The notes: generated by a model from the sequence alone, not told the origin. A stretch of 10,332 nucleotides of DNA from Chitinivibrionia bacterium (GCA_016208665.1 JACQXT010000215.1:1-10332); one strand, 5' to 3'; positions 1 through 7,126 are shown, counted from the first letter of the stretch. Numbers and translations: made by a program.

Positions 1-18
1 GTGTGCCCCCTCGGCCGG

Positions 19-1953
19 TTATCTGCGTTTCGAAAGAAGCGCGCGTGCCCCTTGGCGCGCTCGCATGGCGGTCCAGCGGAGCGCCGCGCCGGAGCTCTTC
101 GCCGCGGATCCGCGCACCGCGTATCCATGATCATCGAGATACCGCGCGTACCGGTAGACCGCGTAGGGGTGGGCGTTGACGAGCCTGCCCGTCCTCCCGC
201 CGTGCAGCATGAAATCAATCATTGTCTTGAGCTCCCCGCCCTTTTCCCAATGCGGGAGCGAAAAGGTCCACAGACAAGCATCCACCGTGCCGAGCAGATA
301 TCCGGGCGCGCCGCGAAGATAGAGGGCTTTCTCCGCGCGCTTCACGTCCTCGACCCCCTCGATCGCGTGGAACGGCGACCATCCCTGCCACGACCCCGCG
401 TTCTGCGGGAGGAGATAGAGCGGACTATTCCGTTCCGCGCACAGCGCGCGCTCCCCGGTTTTCGAAACGCCGTACGCAAAACCATGCGCCGCGATCGCCT
501 GGTGTACCCGTTCGCGCGGCGCGCCCGCTCGAAAGGCGCCGAACGGCCTGCCGCGAAGACTCGGATCGGGCGAAGGATCGGGCTCCAGCTCGACATCGAG
601 GCACGCCCACCACCCTTTCGGCCGAAGGCGGGACGGCGCAACGGATGCGAGTGCGCGCGCGGCGTCGTCGATGTGGCGCCCGAAGGCGCCTTCCGGGACG
701 TAACTCTCGAGCGAGAAACCGAGCCCCGACGAGGCGAGGAGCGGCTCGGCCAGGGGAAACACGCCGCCGCGTTCCCGCGGAAGCGCGATCGCTCCGAACG
801 GAGACTGCGCCCCCTGTGCGAATGTCTCGGTGGTGACGGCGACGCCGCACTTGAATCCGGCCGCCGCGATGAGATCGTTCAAGCGGTAGAAATTCTCCAT
901 CTCGCGGACGCAGCCGCTCCAGAAAACGAGCGACGCGAGGATGTCGCCCCTGGCGGCGTGTTCCTCGAGCACTTCGTCGCGCGCGTACGAATCAATGTAA
1001 TCGAAGAGATCGAACGGAGGCTCCTGCCACTTCGCCGCCCGCGAGGCCGCCGGAAAGGGCGGCCGTCCCGGATCCACAAGCTGCCAGCACCCGCCGGCGC
1101 GCGAAAGCTCGAGGGCGTCCTCGTCGTTGAACATGCGCCCGTACACGACGCGGTTGGAAGCGAGCGCCGGAAGAACGGCGCTGGTGATGAGCGGTTTCAG
1201 CGGCTCCCCGTAGAGCGCGAGCCGCCGCGTCTTGAGGAGGTACGGAAGAAAGTGCGCGGCCGCCACGGGATCGCCGAGGAAATAGCCCTTGCACCAGCCG
1301 CTCAAGCGCTCCGAAAGGATCTTCGACAAAGCCGCAAGGTCGCCCGAGGGATAATCCGTGTTCACACATGCAATGTCGAAACCCCTCGATTGCAGATCGC
1401 CGGCCTCTCCCTGCGTACAGAGAAGCGCCGCGATCGATTGGATGCCCGCGTTCGTTGCGTCCGCGGCATCGAGGAGCGCGTTGGCGCGGACCGCCAGCGC
1501 CCGTTCGGCGTGTATGACCGGGAAGAGATACGCTTCTTCTCCTCCGGCGCCGCCGAGCAGAATCAATTTCCTGGAGACTTCCGCGCCGAGGAGGCGCGCC
1601 GCCTGAGCGTACATCTGAAAGAGATTGCCGCCGCACGCGATAACCGGAATCTTAAGATCTTCGATAACGGGATCGAAGCAGCTTTCGCCCAGGCGGACGG
1701 CATGGCATTCGTAGGTAGCGAGCAGTCGGTAGAACGCCTCCATGTGCGCGTGTCCCGACATCGTGCTCCCGAATGCCCTCCCGCGTTCGGCGCGGGCGAT
1801 CGGCCCTCCGCCGAAGTGGTCTCCCGTGCGAAATGCGTCGTAGTACACGTCGAACGACCAGCCGGCGTCCTCCGCCATCCAGGCAAGGGTGGCGCAGACC
1901 GCATTCTTCTGCGGATTGGAGAAGGAGCTTAACAAGAGGAGTAGTTTGTCCAT
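19..1953 (-). CDS. Unrecognised 644-aa protein next to glycosyltransferase
   Basis: I do not recognise the family. The chain is 644 aa, starts with MDKLLLLLSSFSNPQKN and is complete in the window (ATG at 1953, TAA at 19-21). The hydrophobic stretch at residues 4-9 is too short for a signal peptide or membrane anchor, so a soluble cytoplasmic protein is likely. Visible landmarks are GGGP (about 49-52), SGHAHMEAF (about 66-74), LGESCFDP (about 88-95), a Gly-rich LLGGAGGEEAY (about 132-142), and a C-terminal half rich in Trp and Tyr with WWACLDVE and NAHPYAVYRYARYLDDHGY near residues 592-610. The C-terminal half faintly recalls polysaccharide-deacetylase-like barrels, but I cannot show a catalytic triad. 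It lies 163 bases downstream of a glycosyltransferase gene on the same strand, which weakly suggests a glycan-related role. No clear ribosome binding site precedes the ATG. I am sure it is a real gene and unsure of its function. Confidence 0.8.
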   Translation of the reverse strand: MDKLLLLLSSFSNPQKNAVCATLAWMAEDAGWSFDVYYDAFRTGDHFGGGPIARAERGRAFGSTMSGHAHMEAFYRLLATYECHAVRLGESCFDPVIEDLKIPVIACGGNLFQMYAQAARLLGAEVSRKLILLGGAGGEEAYLFPVIHAERALAVRANALLDAADATNAGIQSIAALLCTQGEAGDLQSRGFDIACVNTDYPSGDLAALSKILSERLSGWCKGYFLGDPVAAAHFLPYLLKTRRLALYGEPLKPLITSAVLPALASNRVVYGRMFNDEDALELSRAGGCWQLVDPGRPPFPAASRAAKWQEPPFDLFDYIDSYARDEVLEEHAARGDILASLVFWSGCVREMENFYRLNDLIAAAGFKCGVAVTTETFAQGAQSPFGAIALPRERGGVFPLAEPLLASSGLGFSLESYVPEGAFGRHIDDAARALASVAPSRLRPKGWWACLDVELEPDPSPDPSLRGRPFGAFRAGAPRERVHQAIAAHGFAYGVSKTGERALCAERNSPLYLLPQNAGSWQGWSPFHAIEGVEDVKRAEKALYLRGAPGYLLGTVDACLWTFSLPHWEKGGELKTMIDFMLHGGRTGRLVNAHPYAVYRYARYLDDHGYAVRGSAAKSSGAALRWTAMRARQGARALLSKRR

Positions 1954-1975
1954 GATATGTGCTCGCGGGTCCTGT

Positions 1976-2025
1976 CGCCGATTACCCCGCCCGTGCTCGT
2001 TTTGCGGGAAGGACGGGCAGTTTCC
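1976..2025 (-). repeat. Dispersed intergenic repeat, copy A
   Basis: Read on the minus strand, positions 1999-1976 match the plus strand at 9791-9814 in 23 of 24 bases. The shared perfect core is GGGCGGGGTAATCGGCG. Further out, the GGAAAC...CCCGT...CCTTCC pattern at 2025-2006 also recurs, with small gaps, at 9749-9769, so the similarity extends over 50-65 bases. Copy A lies between the glycosyltransferase and the 644-aa gene and ends 22 bases before the latter's ATG. It points the same way relative to its downstream gene as copy B does. It may be a dispersed structural repeat or a shared regulatory element. Confidence 0.6.
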
Positions 2026-2115
2026 TCACCTGCGCCCGCTCCGCTCGGCTTCCCGCCTTCGGCGGGCGATCCTCGCTCGCTCCGCGCAAAGGTTCGTCAA
2101 CTACCCGTCCTTCCC
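2006..2115. repeat. Long inverted repeat after glycosyltransferase stop
   Basis: Arms 2006-2022 and 2099-2115 are complementary. GGGAAGGACGGG pairs perfectly with CCCGTCCTTCCC over 12 base pairs, followed by one mismatch and four more pairs. The 76-base interior holds a second hairpin at 2052-2066 (CCCGCC-TTC-GGCGGG). The outer arm ends one base beyond the glycosyltransferase TAG (2117-2119), so the whole structure lies in the 3' part of that mRNA. There is no T-tract, so it is not a classical intrinsic terminator. It could be an mRNA-stabilising or attenuating stem-loop, or a MITE- or REP-like element. Confidence 0.7.
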
Positions 2116-2116
2116 A

Positions 2117-3400
2117 CTACAAGATCTCTCTATACAGGGCGATAAAATCCCGCGCCATGCGCTCGCGCGAGAAGCGCTCGCGCGCCGTGCGCTCGTTCGT
2201 TGCGCCGATGATTGTACACCGTTCGGTATCGCTTAGCAAATCGAGTATCGCCGCGGCGAGCGAACGAGCGTCGCCCGGCGGCACCAACCTGCCGTTCGCC
2301 GGGTCGCCGATCACTTCCGAGGCTCCGCCCGACGTCGTGCCGATCACGGGAGCGCCGCACGCCATCGCCTCGAGCAGCGTGTTGGCGAGGTTCTCGTAGA
2401 GCGACGGCGCCGCGAACACCGCCGCGATGGAGTAGAGCGCCGGCAGAGCCGCATACGGCTGGCGATCGAGGAGCGTGACGTGCTCTTCGAGGCCCAGCGA
2501 TGCTATCCGCCGCGCGAGGTGCTGTTTCATCGAGCCGCCCTCGGGCGACGTCTCGGTGTCGCCCCCCGCGCACACCAGTCTGCAGTCGGATTGGCGCTTC
2601 CGCACTTCCGCAAAGGCCTCGACGAGATCGTGAACGCCTTTGCGGTATTCATACCGGCCCGTGAAGAGCACGACGTGCTCGCCGTCCGGGGCAAGCGATC
2701 GCCTGAGCTCGATGGTCTCGCGTTCCGGCCGCCTGGAGAAGTGGCCGAGATCGATGCCCGTGGGGATGACTCGCACGATTCCCTTCGGATGGATCTCCCG
2801 CCGCACGATGCCGGCCAGATCCCGGCTCGGAGACGCGATCGCCGTCGCCTCCCGGATCGGCTTCTGTTCGAGCATGCGGACGAATCCGCCGGCAATGCGT
2901 TCGTGCAGGCTCCCGGATCGATGCGGCAACGCGCGCGGCGAGCGGTTGAGCCTGTTCACCAGGTAGAGCGGCGTCGCCAGCCTCACGACGCAGGGAACCG
3001 CGTGAGAACGTCCGACGAAGGAGAATCCCTCCGCCCGGTAATCGGAGAATTGAACGACGTCGATCCCTTCGCCGCGGATGATCTCGCGGCATGCCCTGGC
3101 CGCGGCCCTGCTGCGAAGGAAGCAATCGAGCGGAAGATAGTACGGGTGAAAACGCCACCACCAGCCCGGCTCGCGGCGGATTCGTTTCTCCTCCAGCGGG
3201 ATGCGGATAACCGGCACGCCGTCGCCGCTCTCCTCGGTGAGGTAGCTGCGGTATCCGGACGGCTCGCCCGATCGGTATGACGACAGCACGTGCGGCCGCA
3301 CCCCAAGGGAGGCGAGTCCGCGGGCGAGGTTTTGCGCGGCGTTGCCGAGCCCTCCCGGCGATTCCGGCGGATACTCGGAAGAAACGATCAGCACGTTCAT
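2117..3400 (-). CDS. Glycosyltransferase family 4 (GT-B fold)
   Basis: A retaining glycosyltransferase of the GT4/GT1-like group, expected to transfer a sugar from a nucleotide-sugar donor to a glycan or lipid acceptor on the cytoplasmic side of the membrane. The 427-aa length is typical. The N-terminal domain starts MNVLIVSSEYPP and has the Gly-rich loop SPGGLGNAAQNLARGL (residues 14-29). The C-terminal domain has IPTGID (212-217), FTGRYEYRKG (246-255, with R249 and K254 in the donor-phosphate positions) and the E-x7-E motif (E336, E344) within APSLYENLANTLLEAM. The start is the ATG at 3400, because family homology begins there, AGGAAG lies just upstream, and the codon overlaps the methyltransferase stop (ATGA). 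An upstream in-frame extension to 3604 would lie wholly inside the methyltransferase gene. The specific sugar and acceptor cannot be told from sequence. Confidence 0.93.
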   Translation of the reverse strand: MNVLIVSSEYPPESPGGLGNAAQNLARGLASLGVRPHVLSSYRSGEPSGYRSYLTEESGDGVPVIRIPLEEKRIRREPGWWWRFHPYYLPLDCFLRSRAAARACREIIRGEGIDVVQFSDYRAEGFSFVGRSHAVPCVVRLATPLYLVNRLNRSPRALPHRSGSLHERIAGGFVRMLEQKPIREATAIASPSRDLAGIVRREIHPKGIVRVIPTGIDLGHFSRRPERETIELRRSLAPDGEHVVLFTGRYEYRKGVHDLVEAFAEVRKRQSDCRLVCAGGDTETSPEGGSMKQHLARRIASLGLEEHVTLLDRQPYAALPALYSIAAVFAAPSLYENLANTLLEAMACGAPVIGTTSGGASEVIGDPANGRLVPPGDARSLAAAILDLLSDTERCTIIGATNERTARERFSRERMARDFIALYREIL

Positions 3401-4110
3401 GCGTTCGGCTTCCTGCAAAAAGCCAGATGCCACTTGGGGCAGTACGACGGCCCCAGTTCCATGAAATCGACGATGGCGAATCCCGCTCCCGCGAGACAGC
3501 CGGTGAACTCGTCCTTGTTCAAATGCACGATGGCATTCGTCCAATCCGGCAGGACGCCGCCGTGGAGAAATGTCCTGAGAAACCTGATCGGGCGCCGTTT
3601 CCAATTCACATAGCCGGGGAACGCGAACATCCAGAACGGAGAGCTGTTGGAGTTGTCGACGATCGCCGTTCCTCCCGGCCTCAAGAGGTCGAAGATTGCG
3701 CCGGCCAGGCGGTCGGGCGAGGAAACGTGCGGTAGGAGATCGATCGCGAGGAGAACGTCGAACGATTCGCGCCGGAACGGAGGAAATTCGGCGTCGCAGC
3801 AGACCGCCGTCAGACTGCCGCGCTCCGCCCGGTTCTCCGTGTTCGAAGCGCGCGCATGGCCCGCCTCGAGCGCCTCCTCGATCATCTGCAGCGAGAGGTC
3901 CGCCAGGCAGACGCGATTGTTCGCCGCAAGCGGGATGGAGTACCTGCCCCTTCCTCCGCCGAGGTCGAGAATGTCGCGCCCGCCTTCACTCGCGCGTTCG
4001 AGAATCAGCCGCCGTTTCTCATCGTATAGGCGCGCGAACGGGAACGACGCGCTCTCGGGCGAGAAGAACCTGGAGTATTCGCCGCTCGCATAAATGTCTT
4101 TTTTTCCCAT
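3397..4110 (-). CDS. Class I SAM-dependent methyltransferase
   Basis: A 237-aa Rossmann-fold methyltransferase of the Methyltransf_11/25 type. It uses S-adenosylmethionine and its acceptor is unknown. Motif I is ILDLGGGRGRY (residues 47-57). The acidic residue at the end of strand 2 is D71 in CLADLS. CCDAEFPPF (104-112) and FDVLLAIDLLPHV (117-129) correspond to motifs post-I and II, and LLRPGG (142-147) to motif III. The N-terminal segment (YASGEYSRFFSPES) resembles the substrate-side cap often seen in such enzymes. It follows the membrane-protein gene by 21 bases and overlaps the glycosyltransferase start by four bases, so the two are likely translationally coupled. A role in modifying a glycan or lipid intermediate is an inference from that coupling. 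The upstream ribosome site is weak (GGCGGG). Confidence 0.9.
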   Translation of the reverse strand: MGKKDIYASGEYSRFFSPESASFPFARLYDEKRRLILERASEGGRDILDLGGGRGRYSIPLAANNRVCLADLSLQMIEEALEAGHARASNTENRAERGSLTAVCCDAEFPPFRRESFDVLLAIDLLPHVSSPDRLAGAIFDLLRPGGTAIVDNSNSSPFWMFAFPGYVNWKRRPIRFLRTFLHGGVLPDWTNAIVHLNKDEFTGCLAGAGFAIVDFMELGPSYCPKWHLAFCRKPNA

Positions 4111-4131
4111 ACAACCCGCCGTTCGAGCCGG

Positions 4132-5058
4132 TCACGCGCGCCTCTTCGACTGCACGATCTCATTCAGCGCGTACTGCGCCATCGCGCCGAGGTAAAAGAC
4201 GACCGCCAGTTCTTCGAACGCTTCCTCGATGAAATAGAAGTCGATGAAGCCGTCGGAAATGGTCGCAAGAAAGTGGATCGCAACGCCTGTCAGGAGCAGC
4301 GTGCGGGCGGGTTTGCACTCGAGGAGATACCTGCGGAACCAAACCATGACGCCGAGCGCTCCGATAAAATAGAGAATGATCATCAGATCATCGGGATGGC
4401 TGGTAATGCCGATCCGGCTGAAGAACGGAATATTGTCTCCGATGAATTCATGAAGGCTCACATATTCGTCGAGAACGAGAAAGAAAAATCCGAGAGAAAA
4501 GAGGAGCCACATAGTGCGCCGCGAGGATCCCTGTTCTTCATTCGCGCTGATGAGTTTGAGGCGGTGGAGGCTGTGCATGACATACGAAATCGAGCCCGCG
4601 ATTGCGAAGTAGATGCACGTCAGGAAGTCGGCGAGCCGCATTTCGTCCGTCTGAATAACGGCTGTAAAGCCCAGGATCTTGACCTTGGTTTTGTATTGGG
4701 TGATCGATTCGAGGAAGATCATCTGTTCGCGGAAATACTGGCTGGCGGCGAAGAGCACTATGCCGCAGAGGGCGAGCGCGAGGGTGAGGACGGTCAGTTT
4801 CCCCGGTTCCGGCAGAGTGCTCCAGCGGCGGGCGAGAGTGCGGCCCAGCGTACCGCCCCACACGAGGAGGACGATGCCAAAAAAACCCGCGGTCAACCTG
4901 ACTGCAAGCAAAAGGAACGCAAACCGGTCGGAGAACGTTTCCGATCTGAAGAACCAGTCGCCGGCGCGGTCCTGCGTCAGCGCGAGTCCGGTTGCGAGAG
5001 ACAATGCCCCGATGACCCTCAACACGATCGGCAATTTCCCGTCAATGACGAGCTTCAC
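4132..5058 (-). CDS. Polytopic membrane protein with LDEx4HE motif
   Basis: A 308-aa integral inner-membrane protein with about seven or eight hydrophobic segments, near residues 9-27, 46-68, 88-106, 143-163, 183-200, 223-241, 252-268 and 282-298. The fifth segment ends in LVLDEYVSLHE (D197, E198, H203, E204), followed by SHPDD (H221, D223, D224); H262 and D269 lie in or beside the seventh. Acidic and His residues at membrane boundaries recall membrane hydrolases such as the CREST/ceramidase type, but I cannot assign a family. The GTG at 5058 was chosen because AGAGGA lies at good spacing before it. A TTG at 5076 would add six residues and has its own AGGAGG ten bases upstream, within a hairpin. 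The gene sits between the Cys/His-rich protein and a methyltransferase in an apparent operon. Confidence 0.8.
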   Translation of the reverse strand: MKLVIDGKLPIVLRVIGALSLATGLALTQDRAGDWFFRSETFSDRFAFLLLAVRLTAGFFGIVLLVWGGTLGRTLARRWSTLPEPGKLTVLTLALALCGIVLFAASQYFREQMIFLESITQYKTKVKILGFTAVIQTDEMRLADFLTCIYFAIAGSISYVMHSLHRLKLISANEEQGSSRRTMWLLFSLGFFFLVLDEYVSLHEFIGDNIPFFSRIGITSHPDDLMIILYFIGALGVMVWFRRYLLECKPARTLLLTGVAIHFLATISDGFIDFYFIEEAFEELAVVFYLGAMAQYALNEIVQSKRRA

Positions 5059-5073
5059 TGCAATTCCTCTCTG

Positions 5074-5094
5074 CAAGGAGGCTCTTCCTCCTGC
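5074..5094 (-). promoter_or_regulatory. Hairpin sequestering an AGGAGG ribosome site
   Basis: On the minus-strand mRNA, AGGAGG (5092-5087) is followed by a five-base loop and CCTCCT (5081-5076). They pair perfectly over six bases, with GC flanks extending the stem past one bulge. AGGAGG is a perfect anti-16S match and lies ten bases before the alternative TTG start at 5076. A second, unpaired ribosome site (AGAGGA) serves the GTG at 5058. The structure could hold down initiation at the TTG or act as a weak attenuator between the two genes. The hairpin is seen; the function is inferred. Confidence 0.45.
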
Positions 5095-5107
5095 CCTCGA
5101 GCCGGTG

Positions 5108-5668
5108 TTAAAACTCCAGACGAACGTCGCCCACGTCGACGAACTCCGCTTCTTTCATTTTCTTATGAAAGAACAAAACCTGTTCCACGTTCCCTGTAAC
5201 CGTGCCGCTGCCGTGATACCGGAAGTCGTGCAGCGGAGCGTACTGCTCCACTCCTCGTGCGTCCGGATCTATCTCTTCGTGCTCCTCGAAATCGCCGATC
5301 ATCACTCCCTTCGGGGGATTGTGAAACATCCTCTTCAGTGTAACGCCGATATCCCTGGTGAATGTGTTGAATTTGAAGGGAAAAACGATCGCGCGGATCG
5401 CGCGCTCCGAGGCGAGTTTGAGCGGGAGCTCATCCGGAACACGCTTGAGGGCGGACCGGATGGCCGCCCTGATGCCGGCGAGGCAGATCACGTGCGTATG
5501 CCCGTGCGTAAAATTGATGCCGAGTACGTGGTGCTCCGAGCATATATGGTGATCCTTGCAGAAGAGAACGCCCGAGCGGATGTTTTTTCCTTTCAGAAAG
5601 CCTTCCAGATAGGCTCGGGCGACCTTTTCATCGCCGTCGAGTATCAATTCATAGTAGTTTTCGGCCAT
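5108..5668 (-). CDS. Unrecognised 186-aa protein with Cys/His cluster
   Basis: No family assignment. It is a soluble 186-aa protein with no signal peptide or membrane segment. Residues 37-62 hold ten Cys and His residues: C37, H40, H41, C43, H46, H47, H55, H57, H59 and C62, including the string HGHTH. This density suggests binding of a transition metal such as zinc, copper or nickel, but the spacing fits no finger or chaperone motif that I know. The second half (about 80-186) has a regular alpha/beta look, with acidic EEHEEID (128-134) and YAPLHDFRYHGSGTVTG (143-159). The start is the ATG at 5668, preceded by GGGAGGT at five-base spacing. Only 19 bases separate it from the antiporter stop, so co-expression with that transporter is likely. 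It could be a metal-binding accessory or sensor protein for the transport step. Confidence 0.82.
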   Translation of the reverse strand: MAENYYELILDGDEKVARAYLEGFLKGKNIRSGVLFCKDHHICSEHHVLGINFTHGHTHVICLAGIRAAIRSALKRVPDELPLKLASERAIRAIVFPFKFNTFTRDIGVTLKRMFHNPPKGVMIGDFEEHEEIDPDARGVEQYAPLHDFRYHGSGTVTGNVEQVLFFHKKMKEAEFVDVGDVRLEF

Positions 5669-5687
5669 CGCGCACCTCCCCGGCTCG

Positions 5688-7031
5688 TTAGGAGAAGAAT
5701 ATGACGGTAACGAGGACGAATGTCGGTATCAAAATCGGAATCGAATACTTCAGCATGTATCCGAAGAAGCTCGGCATGCGGACGCCGCTTTCTTCGGCGA
5801 TGCTGCGGACCATGAAGTTCGGAGCGTTTCCGATATAAGTGTTCGCTCCCATGAATACCGCGCCGCACGCGATGCCCTTGAGGTAGAGCTCCTTCTCGGC
5901 GATCAGCATGTGCACCGCCCGGTGTTCCGGCATGCCCGCGAAGAATTCGCCCATGGCGCTGTTGAAGAATGTCAGATAGGTGGGTGCATTGTCGAGAAAA
6001 CTCGAGAGGGAACCGGTAGCCCAGAAGTAATGGGTCGGAGTTCTCAACGATGCCATGAGCGGCGCAAGGGCGCCGCGATCGCCCGCCTTGAGGATTGCAA
6101 GCGCCGGTATGATCGTCATGAAGATACCAGCGAAGAGAATGGCGACTTCTTTTATGGGAAACCAGGTGAACTCGTTTTCTTTATAGACCGCCGCCCGGGT
6201 GGTTTTCAGGGAGAGCGCACCCATCAACAGTATCAGACCGTCGCGCAACAGGCTCTCGATCTTGATCGGCAGGCCGAGAAAGTCGACCTGCCCGGGATGC
6301 CACAATCCGCTGAGCAGCACCGCGCCGATGATGCCGGCCAGGAAAACGATATTATGGAGACCGTCGATCTTGAACGGGGCGGACTCGACTCTTTCGACCG
6401 TTTCCCTGCGGTAATAGTAGGTGTCGAGGAGAAAGAAGAGCGACAGCAGCACGAGCGCAACGAGGCCCATTTCCCCGATGAGAGTGAATGTCCAGAAGAA
6501 GGGCACGCCGTGAAGAAAGCCGAGAAAGAGCGGCGGGTCGCCCAGGGGAGTCAGGGAGCCGCCGATGTTGCTGACGAGGAATATGAAGAAGATAATGATG
6601 TGCACCTTATGCCGGCGTCCGGCATTCGCGCGGAGCACCGGGCGAATGAGGAGCATCGAGGCGCCCGTAGTGCCGATCCACGAGGCCAGCACAGTGCCGA
6701 TGAGCAAAAACACGGCGTTGAGCTTCGGCGTGCCTCTCAAGGTGCCTTTCACGTAAATGCCTCCCGATATGGTGAAGAGGCCCCAGAGCAATATGATGAA
6801 GGGGATGTAGTCGAGGAGGAAGATTTCCAGGATGTTGAACGCCGCCGCGCCCCGGTAAAGAAGCACGAACGGGACGGCGAACACGAGCGCCCAGAATGCG
6901 GCTACCTTCGGGAAATGCGAATGCCAGAACCGGGGGGCCAGCAGGGGAAACAGGGCGATCGAAAGCAGAATCCCCGCGAAGGGAATCGCCCACCAGAGCT
7001 GGAGTTCCTGTCCGATCATGTGCTCGTTCAT
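5688..7031 (-). CDS. Sodium:proton antiporter-like IT-superfamily permease
   Basis: A 447-aa inner-membrane secondary transporter of the ion transporter (ArsB/NhaD, CitMHS-like) superfamily. Its closest type is the group usually annotated as sodium:proton antiporter or putative citrate transporter. It has about a dozen hydrophobic segments in two homologous halves. Characteristic re-entrant-loop sequences are SNIGGSLTPLGDPPLF (residues 154-169) in the first half and SFLDNAPTYLTF (344-355) with GANTYIGNAPNFMV (395-408) in the second. TLRGTP (97-102) and WIGTTGAS (118-125) are also typical. The ATG at 7031 was chosen because family homology begins with the NEHMIGQELQLWW region; the in-frame 29-residue extension to 7118 is Arg/Pro-rich and lies over an intergenic hairpin. 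The Shine-Dalgarno match is weak (AAGGGG, 11-base spacing). Whether it carries sodium, protons, citrate or another anion cannot be told from sequence. Confidence 0.9.
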   Translation of the reverse strand: MNEHMIGQELQLWWAIPFAGILLSIALFPLLAPRFWHSHFPKVAAFWALVFAVPFVLLYRGAAAFNILEIFLLDYIPFIILLWGLFTISGGIYVKGTLRGTPKLNAVFLLIGTVLASWIGTTGASMLLIRPVLRANAGRRHKVHIIIFFIFLVSNIGGSLTPLGDPPLFLGFLHGVPFFWTFTLIGEMGLVALVLLSLFFLLDTYYYRRETVERVESAPFKIDGLHNIVFLAGIIGAVLLSGLWHPGQVDFLGLPIKIESLLRDGLILLMGALSLKTTRAAVYKENEFTWFPIKEVAILFAGIFMTIIPALAILKAGDRGALAPLMASLRTPTHYFWATGSLSSFLDNAPTYLTFFNSAMGEFFAGMPEHRAVHMLIAEKELYLKGIACGAVFMGANTYIGNAPNFMVRSIAEESGVRMPSFFGYMLKYSIPILIPTFVLVTVIFFS

Positions 7032-7050
7032 ACTATCGGCCGCCCCTTGG

Positions 7051-7072
7051 CCCGGCAGGCGCCTGCGCCGGG
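7051..7072. repeat. GC-rich palindromic hairpin upstream of antiporter
   Basis: CCCGGC at 7051-7056 pairs with GCCGGG at 7067-7072, and the interior contains the perfect 12-base palindrome GCAGGCGCCTGC. It lies in the 95-base gap between the 551-aa protein and the antiporter, 20 bases before the antiporter ATG. It has no T-tract on either strand. It is probably a 5' leader structure or a small dispersed repeat. Confidence 0.45.
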
Positions 7073-7089
7073 GTGCGTACGGACACAGA

Positions 7090-7118
7090 TAGATACCATG
7101 AATGCAAGCGCTTTTCAA
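7090..7118 (-). promoter_or_regulatory. Candidate sigma70 promoter for antiporter operon
   Basis: On the minus strand, TTGAAA (7118-7113) is followed after exactly 17 bases by TATCTA (7095-7090). The -35 box matches consensus at five of six positions and the -10 box at only three. It would give a leader of about 50 bases carrying the 7051-7072 hairpin. It overlaps the last codons of the upstream gene's spacer, so read-through from that gene is an equally possible source of transcription. Confidence 0.3.
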
Positions 7119-7126
7119 GCAATACT

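Noticed and set aside
1..1932. 643-aa open frame on the plus strand
   Set aside because: It is exactly antisense to the 644-aa minus-strand gene, is rich in Arg, Glu and Pro as GC-rich shadow frames are, and contains no recognisable domain or ribosome site.
2052..2066. CCCGCC-TTC-GGCGGG as an intrinsic terminator
   Set aside because: The stem is strong, but no T-tract follows on either strand, so I list it only as part of the larger inverted repeat.
3401..3604. N-terminal extension of the glycosyltransferase
   Set aside because: The 68 extra codons lie wholly inside the methyltransferase gene, while the ATG at 3400 has a ribosome site, an ATGA overlap and the family's N-terminus.
4273..5199. 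308-aa plus-strand open frame
   Set aside because: It is antisense to the polytopic membrane protein; its charged composition is the complement of hydrophobic codons.
7032..7118. N-terminal extension of the antiporter
   Set aside because: The extra 29 residues are Arg/Pro-rich, cover a palindromic hairpin and do not resemble the start of this transporter family.
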